This document shows, one piece after another, positions 6,417 to 6,731 of a stretch of 6,731 nucleotides of DNA. The notes under the pieces are model-generated. The model ran no database searches, was not told the DNA's origin, and worked only from the letters and a program-made list of their open reading frames with translations. Both the position numbers and the translations under genes were made by a program. The stretch comes from Dehalococcoidales bacterium (lineage in GTDB: Bacteria > Chloroflexota > Dehalococcoidia > Dehalococcoidales > UBA5760): assembly GCA_028710655.1 (NCBI GenBank), contig JAQTTS010000111.1, positions 1-6,731 on the forward strand, read 5' to 3'. Numbering within the stretch: the stretch's first letter is position 1; each line of letters begins with the position of its first letter.

Positions 6417-6713
6417 CTAATGATAATCGACGATTTCTACATCAAAGGCATTTTCGTCTTTCCACCTGAAACAGACTCGATGCCGATCATTGATCCGAAT
6501 ACTGTATTGACCTTTTCTATCACCTTTGAGGCTTTCTAGGCGGTTACCTCTGATTTCCCGAAGATCTTGGATTGATGTTGCCGCACCCACACGGGCCAAC
6601 TTTACCTGAGCCTTTCGGTGAAGCTCCTTTGGAAGCGTCCTGAGACTGTCTCCTGAAATCCTTCCGTAGTTGATGTCTTCCGTCCCCTTGTTTCTAAAGC
6701 TTCGTATGCCCAT
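6417..6713 (-). CDS. higB: HigB-type toxin, RelE/ParE-superfamily mRNA interferase
   Basis: This 98-residue protein is a normal-length HigB toxin. Family members cleave mRNA on translating ribosomes, stopping growth unless bound by HigA. The sequence starts with the typical MGIRSFRNKGTE. It carries the conserved core GNRLESLKGDRKGQYSIRIN (56-75), then RHRVCFRWKD (77-86), and ends in the family's VEIVDYH tail (92-98). The basic residues of the core (K63, R66, R73, R79) and the terminal Y97-H98 are in the usual places, so the toxin should be active. AGGAG ends 5 bases before the ATG at 6713, supporting this start. It is the first gene of the operon, with higA 16 bases downstream. Only 18 bases upstream are in the window, so the promoter and HigA operator lie outside it. 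Confidence 0.93.
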   Translation of the reverse strand: MGIRSFRNKGTEDINYGRISGDSLRTLPKELHRKAQVKLARVGAATSIQDLREIRGNRLESLKGDRKGQYSIRINDRHRVCFRWKDENAFDVEIVDYH

Positions 6714-6731
6714 GTTCTCTCCTGAATACCA

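Noticed and set aside
1..6731. CRISPR array, tRNA, rRNA or riboswitch
   Set aside because: I saw no regularly spaced repeats, no tRNA-like fold and no conserved RNA motif on reading both strands.

Overview
The window looks like accessory-rich chromosome of a Gram-negative bacterium, most probably a proteobacterium or a former deltaproteobacterium (Desulfobacterota). This rests only on the style of the proteins: an IS4-type transposase with a DUF6788-like partner, a UPF0182 membrane protein, and a proteobacterial-type HigBA pair. No marker gene fixes the taxonomy. By eye, base composition is GC-rich inside the UPF0182 gene and clearly more AT-rich in the toxin-antitoxin region, as expected for a mosaic of resident and acquired DNA.

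Layout from left to right. (1) Positions 1 to about 2500 are an insertion sequence with two overlapping genes on the minus strand: a small Cys-motif protein (1888-2322) followed by a DDE transposase (234-1913). The transposase has the complete IS4 Y-x2-R-x3-E-x6-K signature. A 14-of-17 imperfect inverted repeat (1-17 and 2481-2497) is my best candidate for the element's ends. (2) About 345 bases of unassigned DNA lead to (3) a complete UPF0182 (COG1615) gene on the plus strand (2842-5574, 910 aa). It has seven predicted membrane segments and a very large extracytoplasmic part. (4) Positions 5575-6091 hold no convincing gene, but contain hairpins and possible terminators. (5) Positions 6092-6713 hold a minus-strand toxin-antitoxin operon with the toxin higB first and the antitoxin higA second. 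Its promoter would lie just beyond the right edge.

The three modules do not form a pathway. UPF0182 is a conserved protein of unknown function flanked by an insertion sequence on one side and a selfish or stabilising toxin-antitoxin cassette on the other. UPF0182 and higBA converge, and each has a plausible terminator. I did not find a clearly new multi-gene system. The least-understood parts are the UPF0182 protein itself, the DUF6788-like partner of the transposase, and the 5575-6091 gap.
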